From positions 88,348 to 152,347 of the forward strand of contig NZ_FMBL01000001.1 in assembly GCF_900094885.1 (NCBI RefSeq): 64,000 bases of DNA, given 5' to 3'. Position 1 is the first letter of the stretch. Every line of letters begins with the position of its first letter. This DNA is from Bifidobacterium commune (GTDB taxonomy: Bacteria; Actinomycetota; Actinomycetes; Actinomycetales; Bifidobacteriaceae). The notes beneath the pieces were generated by a model. It did not search any database. It was not told where the DNA came from and worked only from the letters and a program-made list of their open reading frames with translations. The translations under genes and the position numbers were made by a program. Positions 27,063 to 36,826 of the stretch are shown here, in pieces.

Positions 27063-28334
27063 ATGAATCCTCCAAGGGTGAGTTATGCGCATCTTGGCGC
27101 AAAAGTCAACGACAAGCATCTGGCCAGTTTACTGAGGTTTTTCCAGTCTGGTGCCAAGCCGGAAAAGGACGACGGCTACGGTGTTGAAATCGAGCATCTT
27201 CCGGTCCGAAATGGCAGCGATCGGGCCGTGAGTTACGCGGAACCTGACGGTGTAGAAACGCTGTTGGAACGGCTTCGCCCATACTATGACACCGATAAAG
27301 AGTTCGTTGAGGACGGCCATCTGCTCGGCCTTTCCCGTTCGGGAATCAGCTTGTCACTTGAGCCTGGGGGTCAGTTCGAAACATCGATCGGTGTGCTGCA
27401 TACGCCCGAGGAATTGCTTGATGTCTATGGTCAATTCAGGAATGAAGTCGCCCCGATTCTCGATGAGCTCGGCTTCCGTCTTGTCAATTACGGTTACCAG
27501 CCGGTCACTGGCTTTGCTGATATCACGCTTAATCCCAAGCGGCGCTATGCGGTGATGGATGAGTATCTGGGGCATGTTGGTTCGTACGGACCTTGCATGA
27601 TGCGAGCCTCAGCTTCTACACAGGTGAGTATCGACTACGACGGCGAAGCGGATGCCATCGCCAAGATGCGAGTGGGGACTGCGTTGGGGCCCATCATTTC
27701 CCTCTTTTTCCGCAACTCGCCGTATTTCGAGGGTGAACGCAACCCTTACCCGTTGTTGCGCCAATATATTTGGGACAAGACCGACGCGCAGCGCACCGGC
27801 ATTACTCCTGGGTTGTTCGATCGGCGGTTTGGTTGGGAAGATTACGCGCGTGATGTGCTGTCAACGCCCATGATGTTTGTCGACCTGACGCATACACCGG
27901 AAGCGAAAGGTCTGAGCGAGGACGAGCAGGAATTCCCTGCATTCGAGCGAAATGCCGCCGATATCTATCCCGATCGTGAGCTTAACGACTACGAGGTCTC
28001 GCATCTGCTGTCTACACATTTCAATGATGTAAGGCTGAAGAATTTCGTGGAACTGCGGCATTGGGACTCGCTACCTATTGAGCGGGCCGAACTTTTGGCT
28101 GAAACCGTGAAGTCCATCTTTTATGAGGATGACAATTTTGCTCGATGGAAGTCATTTGCCGAAGGTCTGAACATAACTGATGTGGAACTGGCGAAAGCCG
28201 ATTTGCAGGCACGCGGCATGGGCGCTCGCCCGTTCGGCCGTTCGATGGAGCAGTGGCAATCCGAACTAGGTCTTAGTGATACCCGTCCGAACATCCCGGG
28301 TGATCCCGTTCATCCTGACGTTTTTCAGCGGTAA
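27063..28334 (+). CDS. Glutamate-cysteine ligase family protein (GCS2 type)
   Basis: An ATP-dependent ligase that joins glutamate to cysteine or a related amine, 423 residues from MNPPRVS. GCS2-type features include VEIEHLPVRNG, SLEPGGQFETSIGVL, MMRASASTQVSIDYDGEADA and IISLFFRNSPYFEGERNPY. The start is uncertain: an ATG 13 codons upstream is in frame, and GGGAG lies very close to the chosen ATG. The gene stands alone; no glutathione synthetase or ergothioneine gene is adjacent, so the product may be gamma-glutamylcysteine or another gamma-glutamyl compound. It is convergent with the TetR gene. Confidence 0.85.
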   Translation: MNPPRVSYAHLGAKVNDKHLASLLRFFQSGAKPEKDDGYGVEIEHLPVRNGSDRAVSYAEPDGVETLLERLRPYYDTDKEFVEDGHLLGLSRSGISLSLEPGGQFETSIGVLHTPEELLDVYGQFRNEVAPILDELGFRLVNYGYQPVTGFADITLNPKRRYAVMDEYLGHVGSYGPCMMRASASTQVSIDYDGEADAIAKMRVGTALGPIISLFFRNSPYFEGERNPYPLLRQYIWDKTDAQRTGITPGLFDRRFGWEDYARDVLSTPMMFVDLTHTPEAKGLSEDEQEFPAFERNAADIYPDRELNDYEVSHLLSTHFNDVRLKNFVELRHWDSLPIERAELLAETVKSIFYEDDNFARWKSFAEGLNITDVELAKADLQARGMGARPFGRSMEQWQSELGLSDTRPNIPGDPVHPDVFQR

Positions 28335-28454
28335 CGCGATTCGGCGATTATGTATACCGGTGCACTGGTTTTGGGTGTTTTGAGGCGCGCCGCTACGCAT
28401 GAGAGACCGGATGTTTTGGTGTTGTAGCTGCTTGCGTTGTTCGACGAAGTGGTG

Positions 28455-29075
28455 TTACCGGTATCCTTCCCATAACGGCATCGGCATCAACTCCGATTCG
28501 CACTCTGCCCACATGTCGTTGAGGTTGCGCTCCGGACAGCGCAACCAGCGCAGCTGGATGCCGTCCATCATGCTGAATCCCGCCTGGATCAAATGCTCGA
28601 TATTGATGCCTTCGGGAACGACCCATTTAGTTTGCAAAGCGACGTCAATGGTGTGCTGATCCCGGTCTCTGAAGTAGTCATGTGCTGGATGTTTGGGGTC
28701 GATTGATTCGGCGTCCAGTGTGGAGAACATATGCACCTGTTCAGGACGTTGCGCGTTGATTGCTACCACTTCTCTCCACATCTGAGCGATGAGAGGGCGT
28801 TCAACTTGGGTGTAATGGTTGATGACTGTATCGGTTCCGTCGTCATAAATTTCGTTGAGCCCGATGTCAAGCAAACCTTCTTTGCTGCCTATGTGGTGTA
28901 AGATACCAGCCTTGGTCATGCCCACGGTATTGGCGATTTTTTGTAGTGATGTGCCGTAATATCCACGTTCTCCGAATGAGTTGACGGCTGCGTTGAGAAT
29001 TGCGGAACGGCTGTCTTCACGCGTGGGGTTGACTGTTGAGTCCGATGATGAGGACTGTCGGGATAGATGAGGCAT
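28455..29075 (-). CDS. TetR family transcriptional regulator
   Basis: A 206-residue repressor-type protein. The N-terminal helix-turn-helix (about residues 20-70) shows ILNAAVNSFGERGYYGTSLQ, IANTVGMTKAGILHHIGSKE and GLL. The C-terminal ligand-binding domain contains TLDAESIDPKHPAHDYFRDR, typical of TetR regulators of sugar or secondary-metabolite transporters. It lies downstream of the MFS gene on the same strand, beyond a terminator. The palindrome before the MFS gene is the obvious candidate operator; no copy is seen before the regulator itself. Confidence 0.88.
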   Translation of the reverse strand: MPHLSRQSSSSDSTVNPTREDSRSAILNAAVNSFGERGYYGTSLQKIANTVGMTKAGILHHIGSKEGLLDIGLNEIYDDGTDTVINHYTQVERPLIAQMWREVVAINAQRPEQVHMFSTLDAESIDPKHPAHDYFRDRDQHTIDVALQTKWVVPEGINIEHLIQAGFSMMDGIQLRWLRCPERNLNDMWAECESELMPMPLWEGYR

Positions 29076-29257
29076 CTTGTGATGAACTCTTTCTGAACAA
29101 ATTAGGGAGGTTTTGTATTGCTCTATAAGATGCGATTTTGCCTCTCAAGGTAGACTGTGCGAGGCTTCATAGGGTTTCTCCGCATTACGCACTGGTTTTC
29201 TGCGCGGATTGCCAGTTCTTGATCGGTGCTGTCTTGGCAGGTTGTTCATTGATGTCA

Positions 29258-29294
29258 CAGAGCCCCACCATTGTCAACTGATGGTGGGGCTCTG
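29258..29294. terminator. Hairpin terminator after the MFS gene
   Basis: A perfect 14-base stem, CAGAGCCCCACCAT (29258-29271) with ATGGTGGGGCTCTG (29281-29294). It separates the MFS gene from the tetR-like gene on the minus strand. Confidence 0.8.
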
Positions 29295-29344
29295 AGTTTC
29301 GTAAAGTACACCCGGTAAGAGTCCGCGTGGCTTATGCTATATGG

Positions 29345-30613
29345 CTATTTCACCTTGCGGATCATCATGATGAAGATAGTGCCGATGAGCATGAAGGCTG
29401 CTGCGACCGGGAAGACGCCCTTATAGCCACCGGAGAAGTCGATGAACATCGTGGTGAATACCGGGGCGAGCGCCTGACCGATGGTGTTGGAGAGGTTCAG
29501 GATGCCGAGATCCTTGCCTGCTTCTTCCGGGGTGGGCAGCACATCGACGTTCAGGGCCTGATCGACGGACATGTAGCAACCGTTGCCGAGTCCGGCGAGA
29601 GCTGCGTAGATGTAGACACCAACCGTTGTCGGCATGAGCCACAGGGCAATCATGCCAACGGCAATAATGATGCAGCTGAGTGCCACGATGAACTTACGAC
29701 GATGGAGGAAATCAGAAAGTGGACCGGAAAGCACCGAGGCGAGGATGGTGGTCACCAGGGTGATAACCGACATGAGCTTCATGGCATTTCCGGCGTCCGT
29801 CACGTCCAGACCGACATAGCGCTGGAGGATGAGCATCAGGTAGCCGGAGATCATGTAGCTACCGATGACGAAGGCAAGGCGACCGAAGAGTGCGAGGTAG
29901 AAATCGCGGCAGTTTTTGGTCGGGGGAACGAACGACTGGAGGATGTCCTTTAGTGAAACGGCTTTGGTGTTGTTCTCCGCTGATTGTTCGCGGGGCCAGA
30001 CCAATACGGTGATGATGCCGGAGAACAGGAAGAAGCATGCGCCGACGATCATACCGGTGTTGAGCTTGGTTAGGAAGAAGGTGCCGATGAAGTTGCCGAT
30101 CTGCATGCCGACGATCTGACCGGCGCCGTAGAGTGCTGAGAACGTGCCCCGCACGTCTTCGGGAATACGGTCGGAAAGCACTGCGACGGCGGGTGCGATC
30201 AGGCAGTTGATCCCAATCTGTACTATGCACCAGCCGATGACCATCCAGAGCAGCGAAGTTGAATGGGAGGTCAAGAGGTAGCCTGCAGCGCCAATGATGC
30301 CACCGACGACGATCCAAGGGGTTCGTTTGCCGATCTTGAACTTGGAAATATCTGAGAGCGTACCGAAAATAATGTTCGCAAGCAGGGCAAAGATTGCACT
30401 GACCGCGTTCATCGTACCCAGCGCGTTCTCTGCGGAGATTCCCTTGATGCCTGAAAGTACCTGTGGCAGGAGCACGCCCGAACCCATGCAGAAGGGGATT
30501 GTCCAGAGAATTGAAACCAGTGCAAATCCCGTGGCGAAGCGGAACTTGTTTTCGAGAGGTTTCTTTGTGTCGGGGGCTAGGTGTGCCGGCGTTGGCGAAA
30601 TTGATGCATCCAT
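29345..30613 (-). CDS. MFS transporter, probably sugar or glycoside
   Basis: A 422-residue membrane protein with about twelve helices. The loop after helix 2 shows the family motif as NIIFGTLSDISKFKIGKRTP, which with PWIVVGG recalls the GPH/sucrose-type carriers; the matching loop in the second half is LSGPLSDFLHRRKF. A GGAGGAAA site precedes the ATG. The substrate is not evident, and no hydrolase gene is adjacent. The promoter has a TetR-type palindrome over its predicted start site, and a tetR-like gene lies just downstream, so induction by the transported compound is likely. Confidence 0.88.
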   Translation of the reverse strand: MDASISPTPAHLAPDTKKPLENKFRFATGFALVSILWTIPFCMGSGVLLPQVLSGIKGISAENALGTMNAVSAIFALLANIIFGTLSDISKFKIGKRTPWIVVGGIIGAAGYLLTSHSTSLLWMVIGWCIVQIGINCLIAPAVAVLSDRIPEDVRGTFSALYGAGQIVGMQIGNFIGTFFLTKLNTGMIVGACFFLFSGIITVLVWPREQSAENNTKAVSLKDILQSFVPPTKNCRDFYLALFGRLAFVIGSYMISGYLMLILQRYVGLDVTDAGNAMKLMSVITLVTTILASVLSGPLSDFLHRRKFIVALSCIIIAVGMIALWLMPTTVGVYIYAALAGLGNGCYMSVDQALNVDVLPTPEEAGKDLGILNLSNTIGQALAPVFTTMFIDFSGGYKGVFPVAAAFMLIGTIFIMMIRKVK

Positions 30614-31028
30614 GCATTTCCTCCTTGAATGTTGGTAACTTCATGGTTACCGTACGGTCGGTAAGCTATTTTAGCAGAATAATCAGTTATTTGAACCGGC
30701 TTGGTAAAAACCGCTGAGATTCGGTGACTTGTTCCGTGGAAAAGCAACAAAGCGCAAGTACGTATATCTAAAATCATCTTTTAGCTAAAACGGTTGCGGG
30801 GTGTCTTGAGGTAATAACATTTTCCTTGATGTTCGGGGTGTTTTCGGATTGTGATTTGTATTTGGTGGGTAATAGCGTTACATATTGTTTGTCGGCTTCA
30901 GCAGTCCCTCGTCTGACCGGTTGGCGCGTCCTTATTCGGATGCGGCTTCCTGACATAAGGCGGGATGAAAAATCGTGGGTAAGAAGCGGCTATTTCGTCA
31001 GAATGAATAAATAGGAAATGAGGGATGA
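30614..31028. other. Divergent promoter region of the MFS and ABC-exporter genes
   Basis: These 415 bases hold no protein gene. The left part has the MFS promoter and operator described separately. The stretch 30700-30900 is A+T-rich with no clear repeat. The right end has GAGGGA before the ATG of the first ABC half-transporter. Confidence 0.6.
30647..30695 (-). promoter_or_regulatory. Promoter with TetR-type operator for the MFS gene
   Basis: On the minus strand TTCAAA (30695-30690) and TAAAAT (30673-30668) are separated by 16 bases. Immediately downstream, TTACCGTACGGTCGGTAA (30664-30647 on either strand) is an inverted repeat, TTACCG-6-CGGTAA, with the palindrome ACCGTACGGT nested in it. 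A repressor bound here would cover the transcription start. The nearby TetR-family gene is the likely binder; this is inferred from position. Confidence 0.7.
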
Positions 31029-32861
31029 ATGGGCAAGGCACTTGATGCTCCCCAAGATACTCGGATAGAGACAGCGAATCAGACGCGCCCGAAACATCTG
31101 ATACGAACGTTGCTGCATAGTCTTCGTGAATATAAACGTGAGAGTTTGTTGTCTCCGTTGTTCGTGATGGTCGAGAGTGTGCTCGAAATTCTTATCCCGA
31201 CCATCATGGCGCAGTTGATTGACCAAGGTGTTGCTGGTGGGTCGATGTCGGCAATTTGGAAGTTCGGCCTTATCCTGCTCGGTTGCGCCGTGGTTTCACT
31301 GTTCGCCGGCTTTATGTCCGGACGGTATGCGGCTATTGCTTCTTCAGGTTTCGCCAAGAACTTACGTCACGATCTCTTCGAGAAGGTCCAATCGTTCAGC
31401 TTTACGAACATCGACCGTTTCTCCACCGGTTCGATCATCACCAGGCTCACCACTGATGTGACTAACGTGCAGTTCGCGTACCAAATCATCATCCGTGTGG
31501 CGGTACGCGCTCCGATGATGGTTGTCATTGCTTGGATTTTCTCGTTCAGAATCAGCCATTCCATCTCGCTGGTGTTCCTTATTATCATTCCGATTCTCGG
31601 GGCAGGGCTCACGGCGCTCGCGCTTTCGGTGCACCCCGTCTTTGAAAAGGTCTTCCATACCTACGATCATCTGAACAACATCGTTGACGAGAACCTGCAG
31701 GGCATTCGCGTGGTGAAGTCTTACAACCGTGCAGATCATGAGAACCGAAAATTCGCTCGGGTTTCGCAACAAATCTATGACCTTTACTGCAAGGCCGAAC
31801 ATGTTCTGGCTTTCAACTGGCCTATCTTGAACACCTGCATCTACGGCGCGATGCTCATCATCTCGTGGATGGCCACCAAGCAGATCGTGGGTTCGCATAA
31901 CAATCCTGCGCTTGGCCTGACCACCGGTGATCTGACCGCATTGGTCACCTATGCCATGCAGATTCTCATGTCTCTGAATATGGTTTCCATGATTATTGTT
32001 ATGGTTGTCATCTCCCGTGCCGATGCTGAGCGTATCTGTCAGGTGCTTAACGAGGTGAGCACCGTGCGTGACTGCAAAGATCCGATAGATGATGTGCCCG
32101 ATGGCTCGATTGTGTTCAATGATGTCACCTTCCGCTACTCCGAAGGGTCTGAGCGCCCGGTGCTCGAAGACATCAACCTTAAGATCGCCTCTGGCAAAAC
32201 CGTCGGCGTCGTCGGTGGTACGGGAGCGTCCAAATCAAGCCTGGTGCAGCTTATCCCTCGTCTTTATGATGTCAGTTCTGGGTCGCTTGAAGTCGGCGGT
32301 CATAACGTGCGTGACTATGATCTGGTCGCTTTGCGTGACGCCGTGGCCATGGTGCTGCAGAAGAACGTGTTGTTCGCGGGCACCATCTCCGAGAATATTC
32401 GTTGGGGCAATCCGGACGCAACGGATGAGGACGTGGAACGCGTGTGCAAACTTGCCCAAGCGGACGGGTTCATTCGTGAATTCCCGAAGGGCTACGACAC
32501 CTATATCGAGGAGGGTGGATCCAACGTCTCCGGCGGACAGCGTCAGCGTCTGTGCATTGCTCGCGCACTCTTGAAGAAGCCGAAGATCCTGATTCTTGAC
32601 GATTCTACCAGCGCCGTCGATACCAAGACGGACAAGCTGATTCGCGCTGCTTTCGCCACCGAGATTCCCGATACCACCAAGATCATCATCGCGCAGCGTC
32701 TTGCTTCCGTGCAGGATTCCGATGAGATCATCGTTATGGATGAGGGTCGCGTTCTCGACCATGGCTCTCATGAGCAGCTCTTGCAGACTTGCGACGAATA
32801 CCGTTCGATTTACGAATCCCAGACTAAGAGCCAGGGCAAGGGGGATGACGACGATGAGTAA
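31029..32861 (+). CDS. Heterodimeric ABC exporter, subunit A
   Basis: A 610-residue half-transporter: six helices over about residues 35-330, then an ATPase domain. Walker A reads GGTGASKSS, the signature VSGGQRQRL, and Walker B ILILDDSTSAVD. The catalytic glutamate after Walker B is replaced by Asp (LDDST), so this subunit carries the degenerate site of an asymmetric exporter such as the multidrug pairs BmrC/BmrD or TM287/288. It overlaps the next gene by 8 bases (ATGAGTAA), so the two are translationally coupled. The substrate is unknown; drugs, peptides or lipids are possible. Confidence 0.92.
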   Translation: MGKALDAPQDTRIETANQTRPKHLIRTLLHSLREYKRESLLSPLFVMVESVLEILIPTIMAQLIDQGVAGGSMSAIWKFGLILLGCAVVSLFAGFMSGRYAAIASSGFAKNLRHDLFEKVQSFSFTNIDRFSTGSIITRLTTDVTNVQFAYQIIIRVAVRAPMMVVIAWIFSFRISHSISLVFLIIIPILGAGLTALALSVHPVFEKVFHTYDHLNNIVDENLQGIRVVKSYNRADHENRKFARVSQQIYDLYCKAEHVLAFNWPILNTCIYGAMLIISWMATKQIVGSHNNPALGLTTGDLTALVTYAMQILMSLNMVSMIIVMVVISRADAERICQVLNEVSTVRDCKDPIDDVPDGSIVFNDVTFRYSEGSERPVLEDINLKIASGKTVGVVGGTGASKSSLVQLIPRLYDVSSGSLEVGGHNVRDYDLVALRDAVAMVLQKNVLFAGTISENIRWGNPDATDEDVERVCKLAQADGFIREFPKGYDTYIEEGGSNVSGGQRQRLCIARALLKKPKILILDDSTSAVDTKTDKLIRAAFATEIPDTTKIIIAQRLASVQDSDEIIVMDEGRVLDHGSHEQLLQTCDEYRSIYESQTKSQGKGDDDDE

Positions 32862-34935
32862 GCAGAAAGAGACCAAAAACAAAGGGCACCAGCAGTTTGA
32901 TATGAACGCGAACAAAAGTGAGGACTTGGCACAAAACCGGAGATCCGGTGTTCCTGGACCGCAGAAAGCGCCGAAAGGCACCGCCAAACGGCTGATGAGA
33001 TATATCTTCCGTTATCGCTGGCAGTGCATTGTCGTCATCATCGGCATTCTTGTATGTGCATGCACGCAGTCCCTGCCGTCTTTCGTGTTGCAACCGTTGA
33101 TTGACAACTGCATCATGCCGTTCATCCATGCCGAAACCCCGGATTGGGGACCGCTGATTCACATGACCATTGTTGTCGGGCTGATTTACGCGGTTGGTAT
33201 GGTCTGCTCGTTCATGTGGAACTACATGGTCGTCAACATCGAGCAGGGTGTTCTCAAGACGGTGCGCGACGAGATGTTTGCGCACCAGCAGTGCCTTCCG
33301 ATTCGTTATTTCGACACCCATGAGCACGGCGACATGATGAGCCGCTATACCAACGACACGGACACCCTGCGTCAGATGGTTTCGCAGGCGCTGCCCCAGC
33401 TCCTGATTTCCGGTGCGTCCGTGGTTGCGGCGCTTTTTGCGATGATGTGGCTTTCCGTGCCGTTCACGATATTCACGGTTGTGTTCGTCGTGTTGATGAT
33501 GCTTCTGGTCCGCGTGATCGTCAGCCGTTCCGGACGGTATTTCGTTCGTCAGCAGCAGACAATCGGTGACGTCAACGCATTCGTTGAGGAGGCAGTCAAT
33601 GGGCAGAAAGTCATCAAAGTCTTCAACCACGAGGATGCTACCCAGTCGACGTTTGACGAAAAGAACGAGGAGCTGTTCCGGGCTTCCGCGAAGGCGAACT
33701 TCTACGCGAACATCACCATGCCGGTCATCGGCAACATGGGCAACGTGCTTTATGTGCTGCTGGCCATCATTGGCGGTGTTGCCGGCATTAACGGATGGTT
33801 CAATTTCGGCCTTGCCGGAGTCAACACCCTTTCTTTGGGGGCGATCGTTTCGTTCCTGACGCTTTCCAAGGCGCTGATCAATCCCATCAGTCAGATCTCC
33901 TCGCAGATCAACATGATAATGATGGCGCTTGCCGGTGCTGCCCGGATCTTCAATCTCATTGACGAACAGGCGGAAGTCGATGACGGATCCGTGCGTTTGG
34001 TGAGTGTGGAACTGGGGCCGGACGGTCGCACGATGACCGAAACCGACCATCCTACTGGTCATTGGGCATGGAAGCGCGCTGCTGACGATGACGGCATGCG
34101 TTCGCTTGAGGCCGCCAAGAAGCTCAAGGGCTCTGCGCGCGAGGTTGCTATGAAGGCTCGTGAGCAAGCCATCACCTCGCCAGACGGACGTTTGACCCTG
34201 CTTTGCGGCGATGTGCGATTCACCAATGTCTCGTTCGGCTACAATCCCGACAAAACGGTGTTGCATGACATCACATGGTTCGCCAAACCGGGGCAGAAGA
34301 TGGCACTGGTCGGTGCTACTGGAGCAGGAAAGACGACGATTACGAATCTGATCAACCGCTTCTACGATGTGCAGGAAGGCCAGATTCTCTATGACGGCAT
34401 CGATGTGAAGAACATCAGGAAGGACGATTTGCGTCGTTCGTTGGGCATTGTGCTTCAGGATGTCAATCTCTTTACCGGTACCGTGCTGGAAAACATCCGG
34501 TACGGCAATCTTGATGCCACCGATGAGGAATGCATTGCGGCCGCCAAGCGAACCAACGCCGATGCCTTTATTCGCATGTTGCCAGAAGGTTACAACACGG
34601 TGCTCGAAGGTGACGGTTCCGGTCTTTCACAAGGTCAGCGCCAGCTGATTTCTATTGCGCGTGCGGCCGTGGCCGATCCGCCTGCCATGATTCTTGATGA
34701 GGCGACAAGCTCGATCGACACCCGTACCGAGGAAGTCGTCGAAGAAGGCATGGATGCGCTGATGAAGGGTCGGACGGTCTTTGTTATTGCGCACAGGCTT
34801 TCCACCGTACGCAACTCGGATATCATCATGGTGCTTGATCATGGTCGTATCATCGAGCGAGGCACGCATGACGAGCTTATTGCCCAGCGTGGCGAGTATT
34901 ACCAGCTTTACACAGGTAAGCTCGAGCTGGAGTAA
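32854..34935 (+). CDS. Heterodimeric ABC exporter, subunit B
   Basis: The partner half-transporter, 693 residues. About 45 polar residues come first (from MSKQKETKN), then six helices and the ATPase. An extra segment of about 60 residues between the membrane and ATPase parts (from SVELGPDGRTMTETDHPTGH) is typical of the larger subunit in such pairs. Walker A is GATGAGKTT, the signature LSQGQRQLI, and Walker B MILDEATSSID with the canonical catalytic Glu. The start overlaps the end of subunit A; a GGGGGATG-rich stretch lies before it. A strong terminator follows. Confidence 0.93.
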   Translation: MSKQKETKNKGHQQFDMNANKSEDLAQNRRSGVPGPQKAPKGTAKRLMRYIFRYRWQCIVVIIGILVCACTQSLPSFVLQPLIDNCIMPFIHAETPDWGPLIHMTIVVGLIYAVGMVCSFMWNYMVVNIEQGVLKTVRDEMFAHQQCLPIRYFDTHEHGDMMSRYTNDTDTLRQMVSQALPQLLISGASVVAALFAMMWLSVPFTIFTVVFVVLMMLLVRVIVSRSGRYFVRQQQTIGDVNAFVEEAVNGQKVIKVFNHEDATQSTFDEKNEELFRASAKANFYANITMPVIGNMGNVLYVLLAIIGGVAGINGWFNFGLAGVNTLSLGAIVSFLTLSKALINPISQISSQINMIMMALAGAARIFNLIDEQAEVDDGSVRLVSVELGPDGRTMTETDHPTGHWAWKRAADDDGMRSLEAAKKLKGSAREVAMKAREQAITSPDGRLTLLCGDVRFTNVSFGYNPDKTVLHDITWFAKPGQKMALVGATGAGKTTITNLINRFYDVQEGQILYDGIDVKNIRKDDLRRSLGIVLQDVNLFTGTVLENIRYGNLDATDEECIAAAKRTNADAFIRMLPEGYNTVLEGDGSGLSQGQRQLISIARAAVADPPAMILDEATSSIDTRTEEVVEEGMDALMKGRTVFVIAHRLSTVRNSDIIMVLDHGRIIERGTHDELIAQRGEYYQLYTGKLELE

Positions 34936-35278
34936 CTGGACACTGCTTCAGGTCTGACGATGCCCCGCCGTGGTCGCAAAGACTGCGGCGGGGCATCGTT
35001 TTGTCATGGAGTTTTCCGCTTAACCGATGGTCTGGATTATCTATGGACAAATCGGCTTTCAGTGATAAAAATTAGACAGTTTGCATTTTCGTGACTGTCC
35101 TCCTAATATCGACCGCTGGTCTAACACAGTCGGTTTACGCAATTGCGCTGTTTGACTTGATGTGAACTGAGTACTACATATGTCCGGGAAAATAATTTAG
35201 GAAAATCATTTCTCAACGGTTATGGCTCGAAGTGCCGATGCTGTACCGGTCATGAACAACGGTAAAGGTGGGGTGCAA
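34936..35278. other. Intergenic region before the ECF operon
   Basis: These 343 bases hold the terminator of the ABC exporter pair, an A+T-rich promoter stretch and the palindrome CGCAATTGCG at 35138-35147. AAAGGTGGGG at 35265-35274 is the ribosome binding site of the ECF gene. No protein gene is seen, and no known riboswitch is recognised. Confidence 0.55.
34959..34997 (+). terminator. Intrinsic terminator of the ABC exporter pair
   Basis: GATGCCCCGCCG (34959-34970) pairs perfectly with CGGCGGGGCATC (34986-34997), followed by GTTTTG. Confidence 0.85.
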
Positions 35279-36826
35279 ATGGTTTTATCGCATAAAGCGC
35301 TTCGTGGCATCGCCTCCCAGTTTTCCACAAAATCGCTTGTTTTGATTCCCATTGCAGTCGGAATCAATCTCATTGGTGGAACGTTGTGTTCAACACTGAA
35401 ACTGCCATTATTCATGGATATGATCGGCACCGTCGTCATCGCCTGCCTCAGTGGGCCTTGGGTTGCTGCATTGTGTGGACTGCTCACGAATGTCTTTTTG
35501 GCTATCGTGGCGAATCCGGTCTATTTGCCTTACGTCATGTCGAGTGTGCTTTGTGGCCTTGTCGTCGGCTATATGGTCAAAGCGGGTCTGTTCAAGAAAG
35601 TATCGGGTGCCGTCCTGATCTGGCTGACTTGCTCAGTTGTCAATACCGTCACGGCTTCCCTGATCACCGTTCTTGTTTACGGCGGTGCCACGGGGGTCAA
35701 CGGCACCTCGCTTCTTACCGCAGCGCTCGCCGTGGCGTGGAAGAACATCCTTATTTCTGTCTTTTCCTCGTCCATGGTGGAGAATCTGCTCGACAAGGGC
35801 ATTACGCTTATCGTCGCGTATCTTGTGGTCAAGGAAATCCCGCCCCGTTTCATGAGCCAGTATGCCTCGGGCAATATTGGAACCACGGATTACGAACCCA
35901 TCAAGGCGGATGTTGACGCCCGTGACTATGACCTTGAATCCATCCTTGCCGATTTGCGCCACAGCAATGACAATACTGTGCTGAACGATGCGCAAATGGA
36001 TGAGCGTTTGAACAAGGCCGATGCGGCACATGATTTTCCGGGATTCATGGGCGAGGTCAACCCGCTGGTCAAGTTCCTGGGTGTAGTGGTATTGGGAATC
36101 GCCGCACTGATTTGGCCTGATTTTACATTGGGCCTTTTCCTTGTGGTCGTGCTATTCGCCCTTGCCTTGCCCATCGGTTGTTTGAAGCCGCTCTCCAAGC
36201 TGATCTTCGGTTTCGGCATACCGATGACGATTATGCTGGTCTTTATCCAGGGTTTTTATAGTCCTAAAAACACTGTTTTTATTGCCGATTGCGGTTTTGC
36301 GAAGCTGGGCCTGGAAGGCCTGCTGTATTCCTTGAAAATCGTGGCTACCGTGCTGGTGTTTCTCGGCAGTTTTTACATTGCCAACACAACGACTTATATC
36401 GGCTCGTTGGTGGCGGCGTTGACGCAGATTGGCTGCCCAAGCAAAATCGGTTATCTGATTTTCGCTTCGTTGAATGTAGTCCCGCAGATGCAGCGCAAGT
36501 TGACGGTGATTCGTCAGGCGCAAAGCGGCCGTGGGCTGACGACGGGCGGTAACCTGATTTCGCGATTCAAGGCGTTCCTGCCGCTGATTGGGCCGGTGGT
36601 CATGTCCTCGCTCACCGATGCCCAGGAGCGTGGCATGACGCTCGAAACCAGAGGTTTCGGCATCAAAGGTACGCGACGGACCAATTATGTCGAGGTTCCT
36701 TGGTCGTTCAGGGATTCGGTGATGCTTTGTGTGTTGATTGCCTTGTTTGTTGTGGTGTTTGTTTTTTCCGTTCTCGATTACAGCGGGATGCTGTCGGTGA
36801 CCTGTCAGTGGGGAGGTGTGAGGTGA
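35279..36826 (+). CDS. ECF transporter fused S and T components
   Basis: The membrane part of an energy-coupling-factor importer in a single 515-residue chain. Residues 1 to about 200 form a six-helix substrate-binding (S) component (LVLIPIAVGINLIGGTLCST, LFMDMIGTVVIACLSGPWVA). After a polar linker (about 200-260), the T component follows (VKFLGVVVLGIAALIWPDFT), with the coupling-helix region near AQSGRGLTTGG and LTDAQERGMTLETRGFG. S and T are more often separate genes. The start at MVLSHKAL is chosen for AAAGGTGGGG; 19 codons upstream are open. The ATPases, ribokinase and nucleoside hydrolase that follow suggest ribonucleosides as cargo. Confidence 0.85.
   Translation: MVLSHKALRGIASQFSTKSLVLIPIAVGINLIGGTLCSTLKLPLFMDMIGTVVIACLSGPWVAALCGLLTNVFLAIVANPVYLPYVMSSVLCGLVVGYMVKAGLFKKVSGAVLIWLTCSVVNTVTASLITVLVYGGATGVNGTSLLTAALAVAWKNILISVFSSSMVENLLDKGITLIVAYLVVKEIPPRFMSQYASGNIGTTDYEPIKADVDARDYDLESILADLRHSNDNTVLNDAQMDERLNKADAAHDFPGFMGEVNPLVKFLGVVVLGIAALIWPDFTLGLFLVVVLFALALPIGCLKPLSKLIFGFGIPMTIMLVFIQGFYSPKNTVFIADCGFAKLGLEGLLYSLKIVATVLVFLGSFYIANTTTYIGSLVAALTQIGCPSKIGYLIFASLNVVPQMQRKLTVIRQAQSGRGLTTGGNLISRFKAFLPLIGPVVMSSLTDAQERGMTLETRGFGIKGTRRTNYVEVPWSFRDSVMLCVLIALFVVVFVFSVLDYSGMLSVTCQWGGVR

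Noticed and set aside
32824..34266. Long open frame antisense to an ABC exporter subunit (480 codons)
   Set aside because: Its His/Arg-rich composition is that of a reverse-strand shadow, and the plus-strand gene has all ABC motifs.
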